Positions 8,162-16,937 of a stretch of 41,377 bases of DNA are shown piece after piece (within the stretch, counting starts at the first letter, position 1; the number at the start of each line of letters is the position of its first letter). The position numbers were made by a program, and so were the translations under genes. This DNA comes from Lachnospiraceae bacterium UBA4364. Lineage in GTDB: Bacteria > Bacillota > Clostridia > Lachnospirales > Lachnospiraceae. The stretch is taken from positions 15,430 through 56,806 of the forward strand of contig DGSK01000022.1 in NCBI GenBank assembly GCA_002393955.1, given 5' to 3'. The notes beneath the pieces were generated by a model. That model was not told where the DNA came from and searched no databases. It was given only the letters and a program-made list of their open reading frames with translations.

Positions 8162-9484
8162 ATGGACAACAACGCAAACTATGTAAATTTCATCAGAAAG
8201 ATTTACAGTATGGAGAAATCGGAGAGCAATCACATGGCGCTTATGGAGATGTTCCGTGTTTTTGAGGCTGCTGAGAAGTCCGGCTTCAACACTGATCTTT
8301 CTTACGACACACTGACTGCCATTGCAGGGTTTTATCCCGAGGTTATGGACGAGCTTGCAAAATATCCACAGGCTAAGCGTGAGAAGATGTTTGAGAGTGC
8401 CGAAGCCTTAAACCGTATGGCTGCCGGAATGTTCGACAAACTGCATTTGTACGGGAAAAGAGCCGGCAACCATGCAAAGGTGTCGGCTTTTAGCCGTGAT
8501 GAGTGGTGCGATCCGGAACTATTAACGAACTGGGTGTGGACTGATGAGTACATCATTGCCGGGGAGACTATCCTTTATATGGAAGCATCGGATCATGACG
8601 GAATCATAAATGTCCCTTCGCTTCTGGCGGGGCGCTATATCAGCCGCCTGGGCCAGGGGAGCCTTCGGCTGTGTGGTCCGGTAAAGAAGGTGGTCATAGC
8701 ACCCGGCATCAGTATAGTGGGTGCCCAGCCTGATCTGCGCTATGCATCGGCCCTTGAGTTTTCTCAGAGCGTGGAAAGGGTAGAAATCGATCAGAATATA
8801 CTGGGAACTACGAAGGTATATATGAAACTTTCAGATGCAGCTCTTGATGAGACTGACAGATTTAAAGTCTGCTCCGGTTACAGAACATCAGATGGAGGAT
8901 TTTTGATTGACAACGAAATACTGGCTGTAAAGCTTCCAAAGATCACGTTATACAAAAGCAGGTATCTAACTGAAAGCTATGACCTTGACATACAGCTTCA
9001 GCGCGGAAGTAAAATGAACATTCTGGGCAGAGGTCAATACATGTCTCTGTTTAGCTGCGGGCTTGGCAATGTAGTATCCCTGTATGAGGCGGAGCGTATG
9101 GATCCACCTGAGGATATTGACAGGATAGGTCAGCTTGTGCGTGATAACCTGTGCAAAAGCACACGCAATGAGCTGGATGCAAAATGGCACTTTACCTGCA
9201 GGCTGTATCTGATTTTGTTTGACAGGTCAGAGGATTCGGTCCTGCAGCTGTTCATAGGACACAGAGTGCACTATGATGCTGAGGCTGCAACTGTCAGATG
9301 TGGCGGAAAAAGCTATGAGATATTCAGGGCTTATGATAATCTGAAGGCAACGGGGGCTGACAGTATGGCACTATGTCTGACTGACGATAAGGGCTGCACG
9401 GTTACGGATGAGGAGGTCATGCATTACTATCTGCGCAGGTTCAGGCTGATAAAGATGCTTTCTTGGGATTACTCCGGTCACTGA
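8162..9484 (+). CDS. cassette protein of unknown function, copy A (440 aa)
   Basis: I do not recognise the family. The start at 8162 has AAAGGAGG, and the paralogue at 19853 begins the same way (YVNFIRKIYS..EKSESNH). The N-terminal 120 residues look helical; the middle (about 165-260) alternates beta strands and turns with VKKVVIAPG and VERVEID segments, faintly like LRR_5/BspA repeats; the C-terminal part ends in a conserved MHYYLRRFRLIK helix. It has no signal peptide or membrane helix. It always sits between MoxR and the VWA protein, so it may be the third subunit of a MoxR-VWA complex, for example a substrate or scaffold component. That role is inferred from position alone. Confidence 0.8.
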   Translation: MDNNANYVNFIRKIYSMEKSESNHMALMEMFRVFEAAEKSGFNTDLSYDTLTAIAGFYPEVMDELAKYPQAKREKMFESAEALNRMAAGMFDKLHLYGKRAGNHAKVSAFSRDEWCDPELLTNWVWTDEYIIAGETILYMEASDHDGIINVPSLLAGRYISRLGQGSLRLCGPVKKVVIAPGISIVGAQPDLRYASALEFSQSVERVEIDQNILGTTKVYMKLSDAALDETDRFKVCSGYRTSDGGFLIDNEILAVKLPKITLYKSRYLTESYDLDIQLQRGSKMNILGRGQYMSLFSCGLGNVVSLYEAERMDPPEDIDRIGQLVRDNLCKSTRNELDAKWHFTCRLYLILFDRSEDSVLQLFIGHRVHYDAEAATVRCGGKSYEIFRAYDNLKATGADSMALCLTDDKGCTVTDEEVMHYYLRRFRLIKMLSWDYSGH

Positions 9485-9531
9485 TAATTCGCTTGTCTGA
9501 TTTCCTGATATTTATGTCAGAAAGCCACGCC

Positions 9532-9574
9532 GTAGTAATGACCGAAGCAGTATGTAGTATTGACCGAAGTAGTA
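9532..9574 (+). repeat. tandem 21-nt direct repeat
   Basis: GTAGTAATGACCGAAGCAGTA at 9532-9552 is repeated, with two changes, at 9554-9574 (22-nt period), in the 117-nt gap before the metallopeptidase/VWA gene. No counterpart exists in copy B, where this gap is only 13 nt. It could be a regulator site or slippage. Confidence 0.5.
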
Positions 9575-9601
9575 CTTTGAGATCGGAGGACAAGACTCAA
9601 T

Positions 9602-10777
9602 ATGAATATAGAAGAGATAAAGGAAAGAATGGAAAACGTCAGGGCAGGCATAGTGCTGGAGCAGCCTTTTTACGGCACGGTGCTTGCGCATATCCCGTTA
9701 GTGCCTGACGAAAAATGCAATACAGCCGCCACTGACGGCAGGAGGATACTATATTCTCCCGAGTACGTCGGTACACTTAAAGCCGGTGAACTGAAATTCA
9801 TCCTGCTGCATGAGTTGCTGCATATCCTGCTGCTGCATTTCCCCAGAAGAAAGGACAGGGACCGTACCGTATGGAATATCGCTGCTGACTATGTGATCAA
9901 TACAACATTGCAGGAGCTTGGGTACTATGGTCCGTCAGGTGTTCTTTATCCGGACAACACTATGGATTGGCATGAGAAAAATGCAGAAGTATATTACGCA
10001 CAGCTCATTAATACCGAGGACGAGGCAATAAAGAAAATGATTGCAAGGCTCAAAGCAGCACACGGAGATCCTGTCTACGGATGGGCTGTTCCCTCGGACT
10101 TGACGGGAGATTATGATGACCTGACGCCGGAGGAAGAGGAGGAGATACGCCGTCTGGTCAAGGATGCAGTAAATAAGGCAGTTATTATCGGCGGAAAAGT
10201 GCCATCCCTCATATCAGAGCTGTATTTCACCAGACCCAAATACTTGCCATGGAAAAAACTGCTTAAGGACTACCTGCAGGAAAGTGAGCCGGATGATTCT
10301 TCCTATTGCAGGCCGGAGAGAAAATACCTGCATATGGACATGATAGTCCCGGGGGCTGACCCGGATGAAAACGACCTTGGTGAGATATGGGCATTTATCG
10401 ATTCCTCAGGCTCGATATCAGAAGAGACCACCATGGAATTCCTGACTCAGCTCAGACAGATCTTAAGCAGCTATTCATGTGTTTTTAACATTGCCTACTG
10501 GGATACAACGGTTAACTGTATATATAAGAACATCCGCAGAAAAGATGACCTGCTGAAATGCAAGCCCCGTTGGAGCGGTGGCACGGATGTTAAGTGCGTG
10601 TATGATTACATCGAGAATAACCGGATCCAACCGTATCTGATGCTGATACTTACGGATGGGCAATTTGATGACATGGAAGCTGTTCCCAAGCCCTTGAGGA
10701 AAAATACAATAATGGTGCTTAGCGAGGACTGCGGAAGAGATATGATGGGGTATGGGAAGGTGGCAATACTGGAATAG
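9602..10777 (+). CDS. DUF2201-type metallopeptidase-like / VWA protein, copy A (391 aa)
   Basis: The N-terminal domain carries HELLH at 70-74 followed by WNIAADYVIN, as in the putative metallopeptidase domain of DUF2201 proteins; two His and a downstream Asp could bind zinc. The C-terminal domain is VWA-like: DSSGS (267-271) supplies the DxSxS metal-ion-dependent adhesion site, with GGTD near 326-329 and LTDG at 350-353 completing it. Proteins of this type are usual partners of MoxR ATPases, and the MoxR gene lies two genes upstream. A weak GGAGG lies about 10 nt before ATG. The protein is soluble. Whether it cleaves peptides is not known for the family as far as I recall. Confidence 0.85.
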   Translation: MNIEEIKERMENVRAGIVLEQPFYGTVLAHIPLVPDEKCNTAATDGRRILYSPEYVGTLKAGELKFILLHELLHILLLHFPRRKDRDRTVWNIAADYVINTTLQELGYYGPSGVLYPDNTMDWHEKNAEVYYAQLINTEDEAIKKMIARLKAAHGDPVYGWAVPSDLTGDYDDLTPEEEEEIRRLVKDAVNKAVIIGGKVPSLISELYFTRPKYLPWKKLLKDYLQESEPDDSSYCRPERKYLHMDMIVPGADPDENDLGEIWAFIDSSGSISEETTMEFLTQLRQILSSYSCVFNIAYWDTTVNCIYKNIRRKDDLLKCKPRWSGGTDVKCVYDYIENNRIQPYLMLILTDGQFDDMEAVPKPLRKNTIMVLSEDCGRDMMGYGKVAILE

Positions 10778-10799
10778 TAGTCTAGGCGCATTAATAACA

Positions 10800-10850
10800 T
10801 TGTCCCAAATACGTTTATCCGGTATAATGTATATACATTATACCGGATAA
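10800..10850 (+). promoter_or_regulatory. mazEF promoter with perfect 36-bp palindromic operator
   Basis: TTGTCC (10800-10805), 17-nt spacer, TATAAT (10823-10828). The -10 lies inside a perfect 36-bp palindrome at 10815-10850 whose half-site contains TTATCCGGTATAATGTAT. MazE-type antitoxins bind palindromes over their own promoter, so autorepression is expected. The cassette in copy A thus carries an independently regulated toxin-antitoxin pair. Confidence 0.8.
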
Positions 10851-10868
10851 CTTTATAAGGAGGTTCAT

Positions 10869-11111
10869 ATGGATCAAGTTGCTATCAGAGCCTGGGGCAA
10901 CAGCCAGGGAATAAGGCTCAACAAGGAAATAATGGATAAGATGGATCTTAAAGTTTCAGATGTTCTGGATATTGAAATATCTGATGGTACGATCATATTA
11001 AGGAAGGCTTTCAGGCACAAGACCTTTGAAGAGAGGCTGGCGGAATACGGTAACGAAATCTCGGTCTGTGATTATGAGTGGGGTGAGCCACAGGGGAGGG
11101 AGTTGCTGTGA
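10869..11111 (+). CDS. mazE: MazE-like AbrB-family antitoxin (80 aa)
   Basis: The N-terminal half is a SpoVT/AbrB swapped-hairpin DNA-binding domain: IRAWGNSQGIRL followed by LKVSDVLDIEI and DGTIILRK. The C-terminal tail (residues 45-80) is acidic and should wrap the toxin. The ribosome site AAGGAGG lies 5 nt before ATG. It overlaps the toxin gene by 4 nt (GTGA), the usual coupling of such pairs. It fills the slot between the VWA and ClpP genes where copy B has a DUF5710 gene. Confidence 0.85.
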   Translation: MDQVAIRAWGNSQGIRLNKEIMDKMDLKVSDVLDIEISDGTIILRKAFRHKTFEERLAEYGNEISVCDYEWGEPQGRELL

Positions 11112-11419
11112 AAGATATATGCCAGGGGGATATTGTTAAAATAGGCGGATTTGGAAATAAGCTTTTTGTTGTTACCAGTAAAAATGCATTCATAAAAGCT
11201 ACGGGATTTCTGCATGTATGTCCTGTTCTTTCGGATGTTGCTGCCGGTCCTATACACATAAAGGTCAGGGGAAAGAAGAATGTCGAAGGTGTAGTCATCT
11301 GCGAGCAGGTAAAGCTGATAGATCCCGTTGCCCGTGGAATTAACAGGGTAGATCGATTGAGTTATGATGATGTGATGAATATATCTGATGTTATTCAGGG
11401 AATATTTGAGTATGATTAG
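11108..11419 (+). CDS. mazF: MazF/PemK-family mRNA interferase toxin (103 aa)
   Basis: GTG start at 11108 overlaps the antitoxin stop. The sequence has the MazF fold signature: a GDIVKIGGFGNK start, KLFVVTS strand, then VCPVLSD and PIHIKV, and the closing QVKLIDP segment. Length is normal for the family. MazF toxins cut mRNA or tRNA at short motifs when the antitoxin is degraded; the neighbouring ClpP-like protease could in principle contribute to that, which is only a contextual guess. Confidence 0.85.
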   Translation: MKDICQGDIVKIGGFGNKLFVVTSKNAFIKATGFLHVCPVLSDVAAGPIHIKVRGKKNVEGVVICEQVKLIDPVARGINRVDRLSYDDVMNISDVIQGIFEYD

Positions 11420-11471
11420 AACATATATAAAGCCGTTAAAATTTTCATAAAAATAAATTTGATGCGTGAAA

Positions 11472-11517
11472 CCGCCGGAAAATTTCCGGCGGTTTTTTGA
11501 TGGCCACATAATGAAGT
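11472..11517 (+). promoter_or_regulatory. terminator-promoter composite element, copy 2
   Basis: Perfect CCGCCGGAAA/TTTCCGGCGG inverted repeat (11472-11492), T6, then CATAATGAAGTG with CATAAT 14 nt after the stem. It ends the mazEF transcript and precedes the ClpP-like gene. Confidence 0.65.
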
Positions 11518-11597
11518 GAGAGGGAAAATGTCCGCCCCGCAAAATGCTCGCATTGTACGGTGATGATGCAGCAAACTGGACAGAATAGCGCAGACCT

Positions 11598-11613
11598 GTA
11601 TCCGAAAGGATGC
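11598..11613 (+). promoter_or_regulatory. GNRA-loop hairpin in clpP-like leader A
   Basis: GTATCC-GAAA-GGATGC hairpin 28 nt before the ClpP-like start. A matching GCATC/GATGC hairpin is at 23135 in copy B, while the rest of the leader has diverged. Confidence 0.45.
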
Positions 11614-11641
11614 ACAAACATTTAATTAAGGAGGAAAACTA

Positions 11642-12220
11642 ATGAAGGGATTAATTTTACACGAGTCAGCAAGAGGCATAGATGCATACGGTCCGGAGAG
11701 TGGGCTGCTTAAGTCGAGGATGCTCTTTTTCACTGAGGAGGTGACAGCGGAGAGTGCAAATGAGCTGATAGAGTATCTGCTTTTCCTTGACAAGGATGCA
11801 CCGGGGGAAGAGATAACGATCTGTATCAATTCTCCGGGTGGTGAAGTGGTCAGTGGTCTTGCGGTCTATGATACCATCCGGATGCTTGAAAGTCCGGTTC
11901 GAACTGTATGTATAGGAACGGCAGCCAGCATGGGTTCCATACTTTTCCTTGCCGGTGAAAAAAGGCTGATGCTTCCCCATTGTAAAATCATGATCCACGA
12001 TCCATTGATCGCCGGACTTTCAGGCAGTAAGAAGGCACTTGAGCTGGAAAAGGAGGCTGCGAAGCTCATGGAGACAAGGGCCATCACCGGAGGCATTATC
12101 GCTGAACGCAGCGGCCATACTCTTGAAGAGGTGCTGGAGAAGACCAAAGAGGACTGTTACCTTGACGCAGAGGAAGCAATTGAATTCGGTATAGCAACCG
12201 GGATCATTGAAAAATGGTAA
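11642..12220 (+). CDS. ClpP-like serine protease, copy A (192 aa)
   Basis: ClpP forms a barrel of serine peptidase subunits that degrades substrates fed by an AAA+ unfoldase. The catalytic triad is intact: Ser96 in AASMGS, His119 in MIHDPL and Asp171 in KEDCYLDAEEA; the SPGG oxyanion loop is at 64-67. Length is normal and no propeptide is obvious. AAGGAGG lies 7 nt before ATG. The copy in cassette B is nearly identical. No clpX, clpA or clpC lies nearby; the candidate partners are the MoxR or TraG-like ATPases. It is a divergent paralogue rather than the housekeeping clpP. Confidence 0.9.
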   Translation: MKGLILHESARGIDAYGPESGLLKSRMLFFTEEVTAESANELIEYLLFLDKDAPGEEITICINSPGGEVVSGLAVYDTIRMLESPVRTVCIGTAASMGSILFLAGEKRLMLPHCKIMIHDPLIAGLSGSKKALELEKEAAKLMETRAITGGIIAERSGHTLEEVLEKTKEDCYLDAEEAIEFGIATGIIEKW

Positions 12221-12261
12221 GGAAAATTTTGGACGGTTTTTCGGCCTGTCCATGATAAGTG
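12221..12261 (+). promoter_or_regulatory. terminator-promoter composite element, copy 3 (stem lost)
   Basis: GGAAAATTTTGGACGG keeps the right half of the element but the left arm is missing, so the usual stem cannot form. T5 and CATGATAAGTGT remain, with CATGAT exactly 14 nt after GACGG. That the right half and spacing persist without the stem suggests selection on promoter function rather than termination. Confidence 0.5.
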
Positions 12262-12304
12262 TAGAACAACTGAATGTACCATAACAATCCAAGGAGGAGT
12301 TAAA

Positions 12305-13660
12305 ATGACAAACACTAAAGATTTCAGAGCAACCGTTGACCGTTCAAAGTCCTTCCGTATTCTGGGAAAGGACATTAAGCGCTCGGAGGACAGCTGGACT
12401 ACGGGACTTAACAACAATGTCCTGGTGATAGGTATATCCGGATGCAGCAAGACAGGATCCTATGTGTATCCAAATATGTTTTCCACCGGCGGGAGTATAG
12501 TGGTGGCAGACACCAAGGGAATGCTCTACAGGAATTATGCAAGGATTCTTGAGGAACGAGGTTATGTGACACAGCTTATAGATTTTGTGAATCCTGAGCA
12601 CTCTATGGGCTACAATCCGATGGACAGCATAGAACGTTTCATGAAAAAAACTAAAGTATTAATAGATCCGGGCGTCTATGAGGGGGACGAGGAAATCATT
12701 CCGCCGGAGTATGAAGATGTCGAATATGAGACCTATCGCCAGCGGGATGTGATGAGCATAGCTAAGCTGGTGGTTCCTGAAGCTGATGAGAAAGAACCCT
12801 TCTGGTCTGATTCGGCCAGGGTGGTGATAGCCAGTCTGATTGCCTATGTACTTGAGGTCCTTCCGAGGGAGGAGCAGAATTTCGGTTCTGTGTCAAAGCT
12901 CTTCAGACAGATGTGCCATGAAATTGAACATACAGAGAGCGGCTGTGTTCCGGAGGTGTCGTTCTTCACAGCACTAGAGTTTGAAAATCCGGAGAGCTTT
13001 GCGGTGAAAAAGTACCGGATGTATGCCATAAATTTCAGAGCAGACAAATGCTGGAGCTCTATTGCACAGTTTGTGGCAAATGCACTCAATGTCTTTGATT
13101 ATGAAGAAAATGCTTATATGCTTTGCAACAGTGAGGTGGATCTGGCAGATCTGGGCAGACGGAGGACAGCACTTTTTGTAAATGTCAGTGACACTGACCG
13201 CGCTATGGACAGCATTGTTAATATTTTTTACACGCAGCTTTTCCAGGTGCTCTGCAGGGAGGCTAATACCAGTCCTGATGGACGGTTACAGGTGCCGGTT
13301 CATATCATGCTGGATGATTTTGCGGCAAATGTGTATATTCCGGATTTTGACAAGATAATATCTGTGATACGTTCCCGTGATATCAGCACCAGCGTCATAC
13401 TGCAGTCCCTGTCTCAGCTTGAGGGGATGTATAATAAAGGTCAGGCGTCTACTATTATAAATAACTGCGATACCATGCTGTATATGGGTGGTCAGGATGT
13501 GGATACTGCGAAGTTCTTTGCGGATAAGGCCGGGCGGCTTCCGGAGCGTATACTTGAGCTGGATCTTGACCATGAATGGGTATTTACCAGAGGCCAGAAG
13601 GCATGCCTTGCCGAGAAGATAAAGCCATATTCGGTAAACCTTTCGGATTTCCAGGCATAA
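12305..13660 (+). CDS. soluble TraG/VirD4-like ATPase, copy A (451 aa)
   Basis: It is related to type IV coupling proteins, the hexameric ATPases that bring DNA or protein substrates to a secretion channel. Conserved features are the P-loop region with YPNMF after it, VVADTKG, QRDVMSIAKLVVPE, KCWSSIAQFVANAL, LDDFAANVYIPDFDKII and the TraM-recognition-like C-terminal part. Walker A reads GISGCSKT (43-50), with Ser48 where Gly is usual, and Walker B ends in Asp337-Asp338 instead of the common Asp-Glu. Both changes occur in copy B too. No N-terminal membrane helices and no channel genes are present, so a role other than conjugation is likely. The start has AAGGAGG. Confidence 0.85.
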   Translation: MTNTKDFRATVDRSKSFRILGKDIKRSEDSWTTGLNNNVLVIGISGCSKTGSYVYPNMFSTGGSIVVADTKGMLYRNYARILEERGYVTQLIDFVNPEHSMGYNPMDSIERFMKKTKVLIDPGVYEGDEEIIPPEYEDVEYETYRQRDVMSIAKLVVPEADEKEPFWSDSARVVIASLIAYVLEVLPREEQNFGSVSKLFRQMCHEIEHTESGCVPEVSFFTALEFENPESFAVKKYRMYAINFRADKCWSSIAQFVANALNVFDYEENAYMLCNSEVDLADLGRRRTALFVNVSDTDRAMDSIVNIFYTQLFQVLCREANTSPDGRLQVPVHIMLDDFAANVYIPDFDKIISVIRSRDISTSVILQSLSQLEGMYNKGQASTIINNCDTMLYMGGQDVDTAKFFADKAGRLPERILELDLDHEWVFTRGQKACLAEKIKPYSVNLSDFQA

Positions 13661-13746
13661 GGTTACACATCGGGCGGGGTATAAGCCCAGCTCGATGGCA
13701 ATGAAACTATATGTGATCACCGGAATCAGATTGAGGAGGAATTAGT

Positions 13747-14463
13747 ATGAAGCGTAAGAATCTTGACGACATATTACACAGTGTAAGGACCGGCAGAGCC
13801 ATAAGCCCTGCCGGAGTACGCAAGGCAGCGGTTGCCTTGATGGAAACGATGATTCCGAGAATGGTTGATTCCGACTATGAAGGACGGGAATTCTGGACCA
13901 TAACGTTGTTTGGTTTTGCTAAACCTGTGAGGGAACGCAGGAATTACTGGGATGTCGTGGGCGGTATGGAAAAGCAGGCAGTCCTTCATGAAGATATGTC
14001 CGGAGAATTGTTTTGGATGCTTGCTTCCCTGCACCAGTGGGGATCGGAAAGTGTAAAGAGATGGATGTCCCTCAGCGTGGAGGATGTGATGAGGGAAGCC
14101 GGACTCGTGTCACTGTATGAGGAGTGGTTCCAAAAGGAAGCTGTCATGTGGGAAGCGGAATATGGAAAAGTGCCGTCTGTGGGTGATATAATGAAAATCA
14201 CATATGAGCTGGAATGGTTTGAGCAGCGTAAGGTGCGACTTTATATGGAACAGCCTAAAGATTATTTCCCGGACCATATAGCGGAGCCGTTCCGCAGGAC
14301 CTGGCGGGAGCTGGGAGTTAATAGCACTCCGTCAGGACGAGATATGGAAAACGCAAAACAAAAATATATAAATCTGGCCAGCACATGGATATGGCTGCTT
14401 ATAGTAGAGGCTCCGGGCAGGATTTATTTTAACACCTTGGAATCCGGAAACAATACAGTGTAG
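13747..14463 (+). CDS. cassette protein of unknown function, copy A (238 aa)
   Basis: I do not recognise the family. It has the same length as its copy-B paralogue (25381) and shares the N-terminal KNL-DILHS..TGRAIS segment, the centre GREFWTITLF and HEDMSGEL, and the PSV.DIMKITYELEWFEQRKVR segment, rich in aromatic residues. It appears all-helical and soluble. GAGGAGG lies 5 nt before ATG. It always follows the TraG-like gene, so it may be its partner; this is inference. Confidence 0.8.
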   Translation: MKRKNLDDILHSVRTGRAISPAGVRKAAVALMETMIPRMVDSDYEGREFWTITLFGFAKPVRERRNYWDVVGGMEKQAVLHEDMSGELFWMLASLHQWGSESVKRWMSLSVEDVMREAGLVSLYEEWFQKEAVMWEAEYGKVPSVGDIMKITYELEWFEQRKVRLYMEQPKDYFPDHIAEPFRRTWRELGVNSTPSGRDMENAKQKYINLASTWIWLLIVEAPGRIYFNTLESGNNTV

Positions 14464-14541
14464 TCAGGAACACATATTGCCATGGGGGACGTGAAAATTT
14501 AAATTTGAAGATTGAAAAGCACATGATTAAGGAGGTTTATC

Positions 14542-15681
14542 ATGTCATATGGATATCATAATGAAAAAATGAGAAAAAGCATGGAGATGCTAATGGAGGA
14601 GTTTAAGGATACATGCTCCGGAAGGCGTATTTCCATAGGCAGCCTTACCAAAGATAAGTATGGAAATTACAGCGATGAAAAGCTTATGGCCCTATTGGAT
14701 GAACTGGTGGAATCTGACATCAAGGATTCTGACAGGGTATACCTGGACGAAGAAAAGCTTGCCGGAGAGCATGATTATATAAAGACACTTCTTTATGTGC
14801 TGATAAGGGCCAACCAGGCAAGACTGAGTAAAGTGATCGCAGACCCTTTTTATAGGATTGTCAGAGTTAAACCGGTACATGACGACAGTTTCGCAGGAAT
14901 ACTGTCCCAGCTGAAATACTATGCAACGTGTTTTGGACCGGTCAGGGACAATGTAACGGCTGTTGTGAGTCCTTCGGCCAGGGCGACAGCTGAAACCATA
15001 TACAGGATGCTTACGGATGAGACATTGCCGTTTCCGTCCACATATGAAAAGAAAAATGAAAAGGAAAAATTGTCTGCAGAAGAGGAGGTAAATGAGTCCG
15101 GGACAGCGGATACAGCGGACGAAGGGGATTCGGAAGAAGCTTATAATGACGTGCTTGACTGCGATGATCCGGATTTCGGTGAATACTGTGGCTGGGATCC
15201 TACTGAGGGAATGACATCCGAAGAAGTTGATGAATATTACCGGGCTGAGCAGTACAGTGCTCTCAGAGCTTATGAGCAGTCATGCTATTATGGTACCAAT
15301 GATGATGGATATATAGACTGGAAGAGCCGCAATGACTACGAAAAAGACCAGATGGAAGATGAGGAAGAAATGTCTAATGCAGCGCGGTGGACAATAGATC
15401 CTGATGATCCGGCAGCCCGTGAGGAATATGAAAAATATGTGAAGCGGCTCGAGGTCCTTTTTGAGGACGGAGATTCATTCGTAAGTATGTATAAGCACCT
15501 TGCAGAAATTACCACGCCGGACTGCAGGAGATATGAAGAAAAGATAGAAGCAAAGATAGATGCTTATCTCAGGAATAACGATAAGACACTGTATTCTGAT
15601 GATGAGGGATTTAATTCAGTATTCGAGATACTGTATACGGCTGTTGATGAAGCAAGGAAAATACAGAGGAAGAAAGTATGA
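14542..15681 (+). CDS. acidic cassette protein of unknown function, copy A (379 aa)
   Basis: I do not recognise the family. The N-terminal 160 residues look globular and helical; residues about 175-290 are low-complexity and very acidic (EEEVNESGTADTADEGDSEE, then Tyr- and Asp-rich stretches); a helical C-terminal domain follows. The gene at 29260 in copy B has the same three-part layout and weak similarity (for example, both have an N-terminal Asp-Glu-Lys-rich segment leading to a LLYxLI helix). Its ATG has AAGGAGG in front, and its stop overlaps the next start by 4 nt (ATGA), so the two products are likely made in a fixed ratio. Confidence 0.75.
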   Translation: MSYGYHNEKMRKSMEMLMEEFKDTCSGRRISIGSLTKDKYGNYSDEKLMALLDELVESDIKDSDRVYLDEEKLAGEHDYIKTLLYVLIRANQARLSKVIADPFYRIVRVKPVHDDSFAGILSQLKYYATCFGPVRDNVTAVVSPSARATAETIYRMLTDETLPFPSTYEKKNEKEKLSAEEEVNESGTADTADEGDSEEAYNDVLDCDDPDFGEYCGWDPTEGMTSEEVDEYYRAEQYSALRAYEQSCYYGTNDDGYIDWKSRNDYEKDQMEDEEEMSNAARWTIDPDDPAAREEYEKYVKRLEVLFEDGDSFVSMYKHLAEITTPDCRRYEEKIEAKIDAYLRNNDKTLYSDDEGFNSVFEILYTAVDEARKIQRKKV

Positions 15682-16937
15682 GCAGTTTTTCGGAAAAATT
15701 GTGTGACCTGCTTAGGACACAATATAACGATATGCCTTTGGAATCTGTGCTGTTTGCGGAGTCGCGGGAAAAGCTTGAAATGGCCAGCGGTGAGAAAGAG
15801 GATAGTGCCGTCTTAGAAAAAGAAAAGGATGGCACTGTCGGAAGTTACGTGAGACTGTACAATGCATATGCACAGGCTGTGAATGGCGATGACGAAAGCT
15901 TACGCAGTTATCTTGAGCTGGTCTTTGTACTGCTTGCCCGCGATGATAAGACAAAAAAAGAAAAACAGCTGTGGATTCCTTCAAACAAGGAAAGTATCAG
16001 TAACAGGAAGAAGTTTTATAAAGACTGGAAGCGGCTGCTTATGGCTTTTATAGCTGAAGAAAATCTTCCGGATGCAGGTGATAACATAAACCGTAAGTGG
16101 ATACAGAATGTTTTTGGGAGTGCTAAGGAACATATTGAAACCAGGCGGGATACAGAGCTGGAACTGAAAGCTATCGAAAAGATACAGAATAATCTCAAGG
16201 TCGGTTTCATATATGACGATCTGGAATCGAATCTAAGCAGTCTTGATAGTAATAGCCGCATAAAAAAAACACTGCTGGATAAGTGCGTTGCGGATGAATA
16301 CTTCTCAGAGCTTTTTTTTACGAATGAAAAAAAGTCAGGGGATAAGGATTCGCTTGAAGCAAATTTTGAAATGTTTTTCAGGATAATGGAAAATGGCACG
16401 GATGAAAAGACCCCAGGAAGCGAGCAGTACAGGTATCTGCTGATCCCTTTGTATGTGGATAGCTTTACGGGAGTGAGCATGTGTATCGTGGGAAGAAATT
16501 ATTTCTATGAAAAAAAATCTTTTCTGGCCTGCATTCTGACTGTGATGCATTTAAGTGATGTGGGACAGCGCCTGAATAACGGAATGTGTGCGATATATGA
16601 ACCGGGAATTCCCTATGACAATGGGAATGAACTGAAGCCTCTTCATGCGATATATGGGTCAAAGGGGCGTTCAGGAGAAGGAAGTGTCGGCATCGAAGTA
16701 CGCAGAAAAGTGTGTAAGAATTATTTTGAACATGTTTATAGGGAATACAAAGATGCAATCCGGGAGGCCAGGCTGCTGTTAAAGAATATCGATATAGACG
16801 GCCTGAAGGGATATTTTACAAAAAAGGATCTGCCGAATGAATTTTCACAGAGTCCGTTCTATATGGAGCTGTTACGGTCTGTTGAGAAGACAGAAGAAAC
16901 AAGGATGGGTCTCAGGAAAAAAGATATCAGTTTGTAA
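15678..16937 (+). CDS. cassette protein of unknown function, copy A (419 aa)
   Basis: I do not recognise the family. The clearest conserved block, around residues 253-275, reads PLYVDSFTGVSMCIVGRNYF, and the copy-B protein has PLYVDERTGAGIYLIGKNFI at the matching place. The N-terminal region is charged and helical. Translation is coupled to the previous gene by ATGA. Its 3' end overlaps the 3' end of the convergent sigma-like gene by 11 nt, so transcription from the two sides can collide here. Confidence 0.75.
   Translation: MSSFSEKLCDLLRTQYNDMPLESVLFAESREKLEMASGEKEDSAVLEKEKDGTVGSYVRLYNAYAQAVNGDDESLRSYLELVFVLLARDDKTKKEKQLWIPSNKESISNRKKFYKDWKRLLMAFIAEENLPDAGDNINRKWIQNVFGSAKEHIETRRDTELELKAIEKIQNNLKVGFIYDDLESNLSSLDSNSRIKKTLLDKCVADEYFSELFFTNEKKSGDKDSLEANFEMFFRIMENGTDEKTPGSEQYRYLLIPLYVDSFTGVSMCIVGRNYFYEKKSFLACILTVMHLSDVGQRLNNGMCAIYEPGIPYDNGNELKPLHAIYGSKGRSGEGSVGIEVRRKVCKNYFEHVYREYKDAIREARLLLKNIDIDGLKGYFTKKDLPNEFSQSPFYMELLRSVEKTEETRMGLRKKDISL

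Larger units (their letters stand above)
6861..16937 (+). repeat. large duplicated cassette, copy A
   Basis: Contains leader L, MoxR, 440-aa protein, DUF2201/VWA, mazEF, ClpP-like, TraG-like, 238-aa, 379-aa and 419-aa genes. Copy B (18543-31682) has the same core order. For example, the first 60 residues of the MoxR proteins differ at 4 positions and of the ClpP proteins at 6. The last two genes are far more diverged than the first six, so the copies are mosaic. Confidence 0.9.

Noticed and set aside
11072..11617. Long minus-strand reading frame over mazEF and the composite element
   Set aside because: It runs antisense through two convincing genes and a terminator, has no ribosome site, and its protein looks like translated antisense DNA.
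13286..13720. Minus-strand reading frame inside the TraG-like gene
   Set aside because: Antisense shadow of a conserved coding region; copy B has only partial equivalents.
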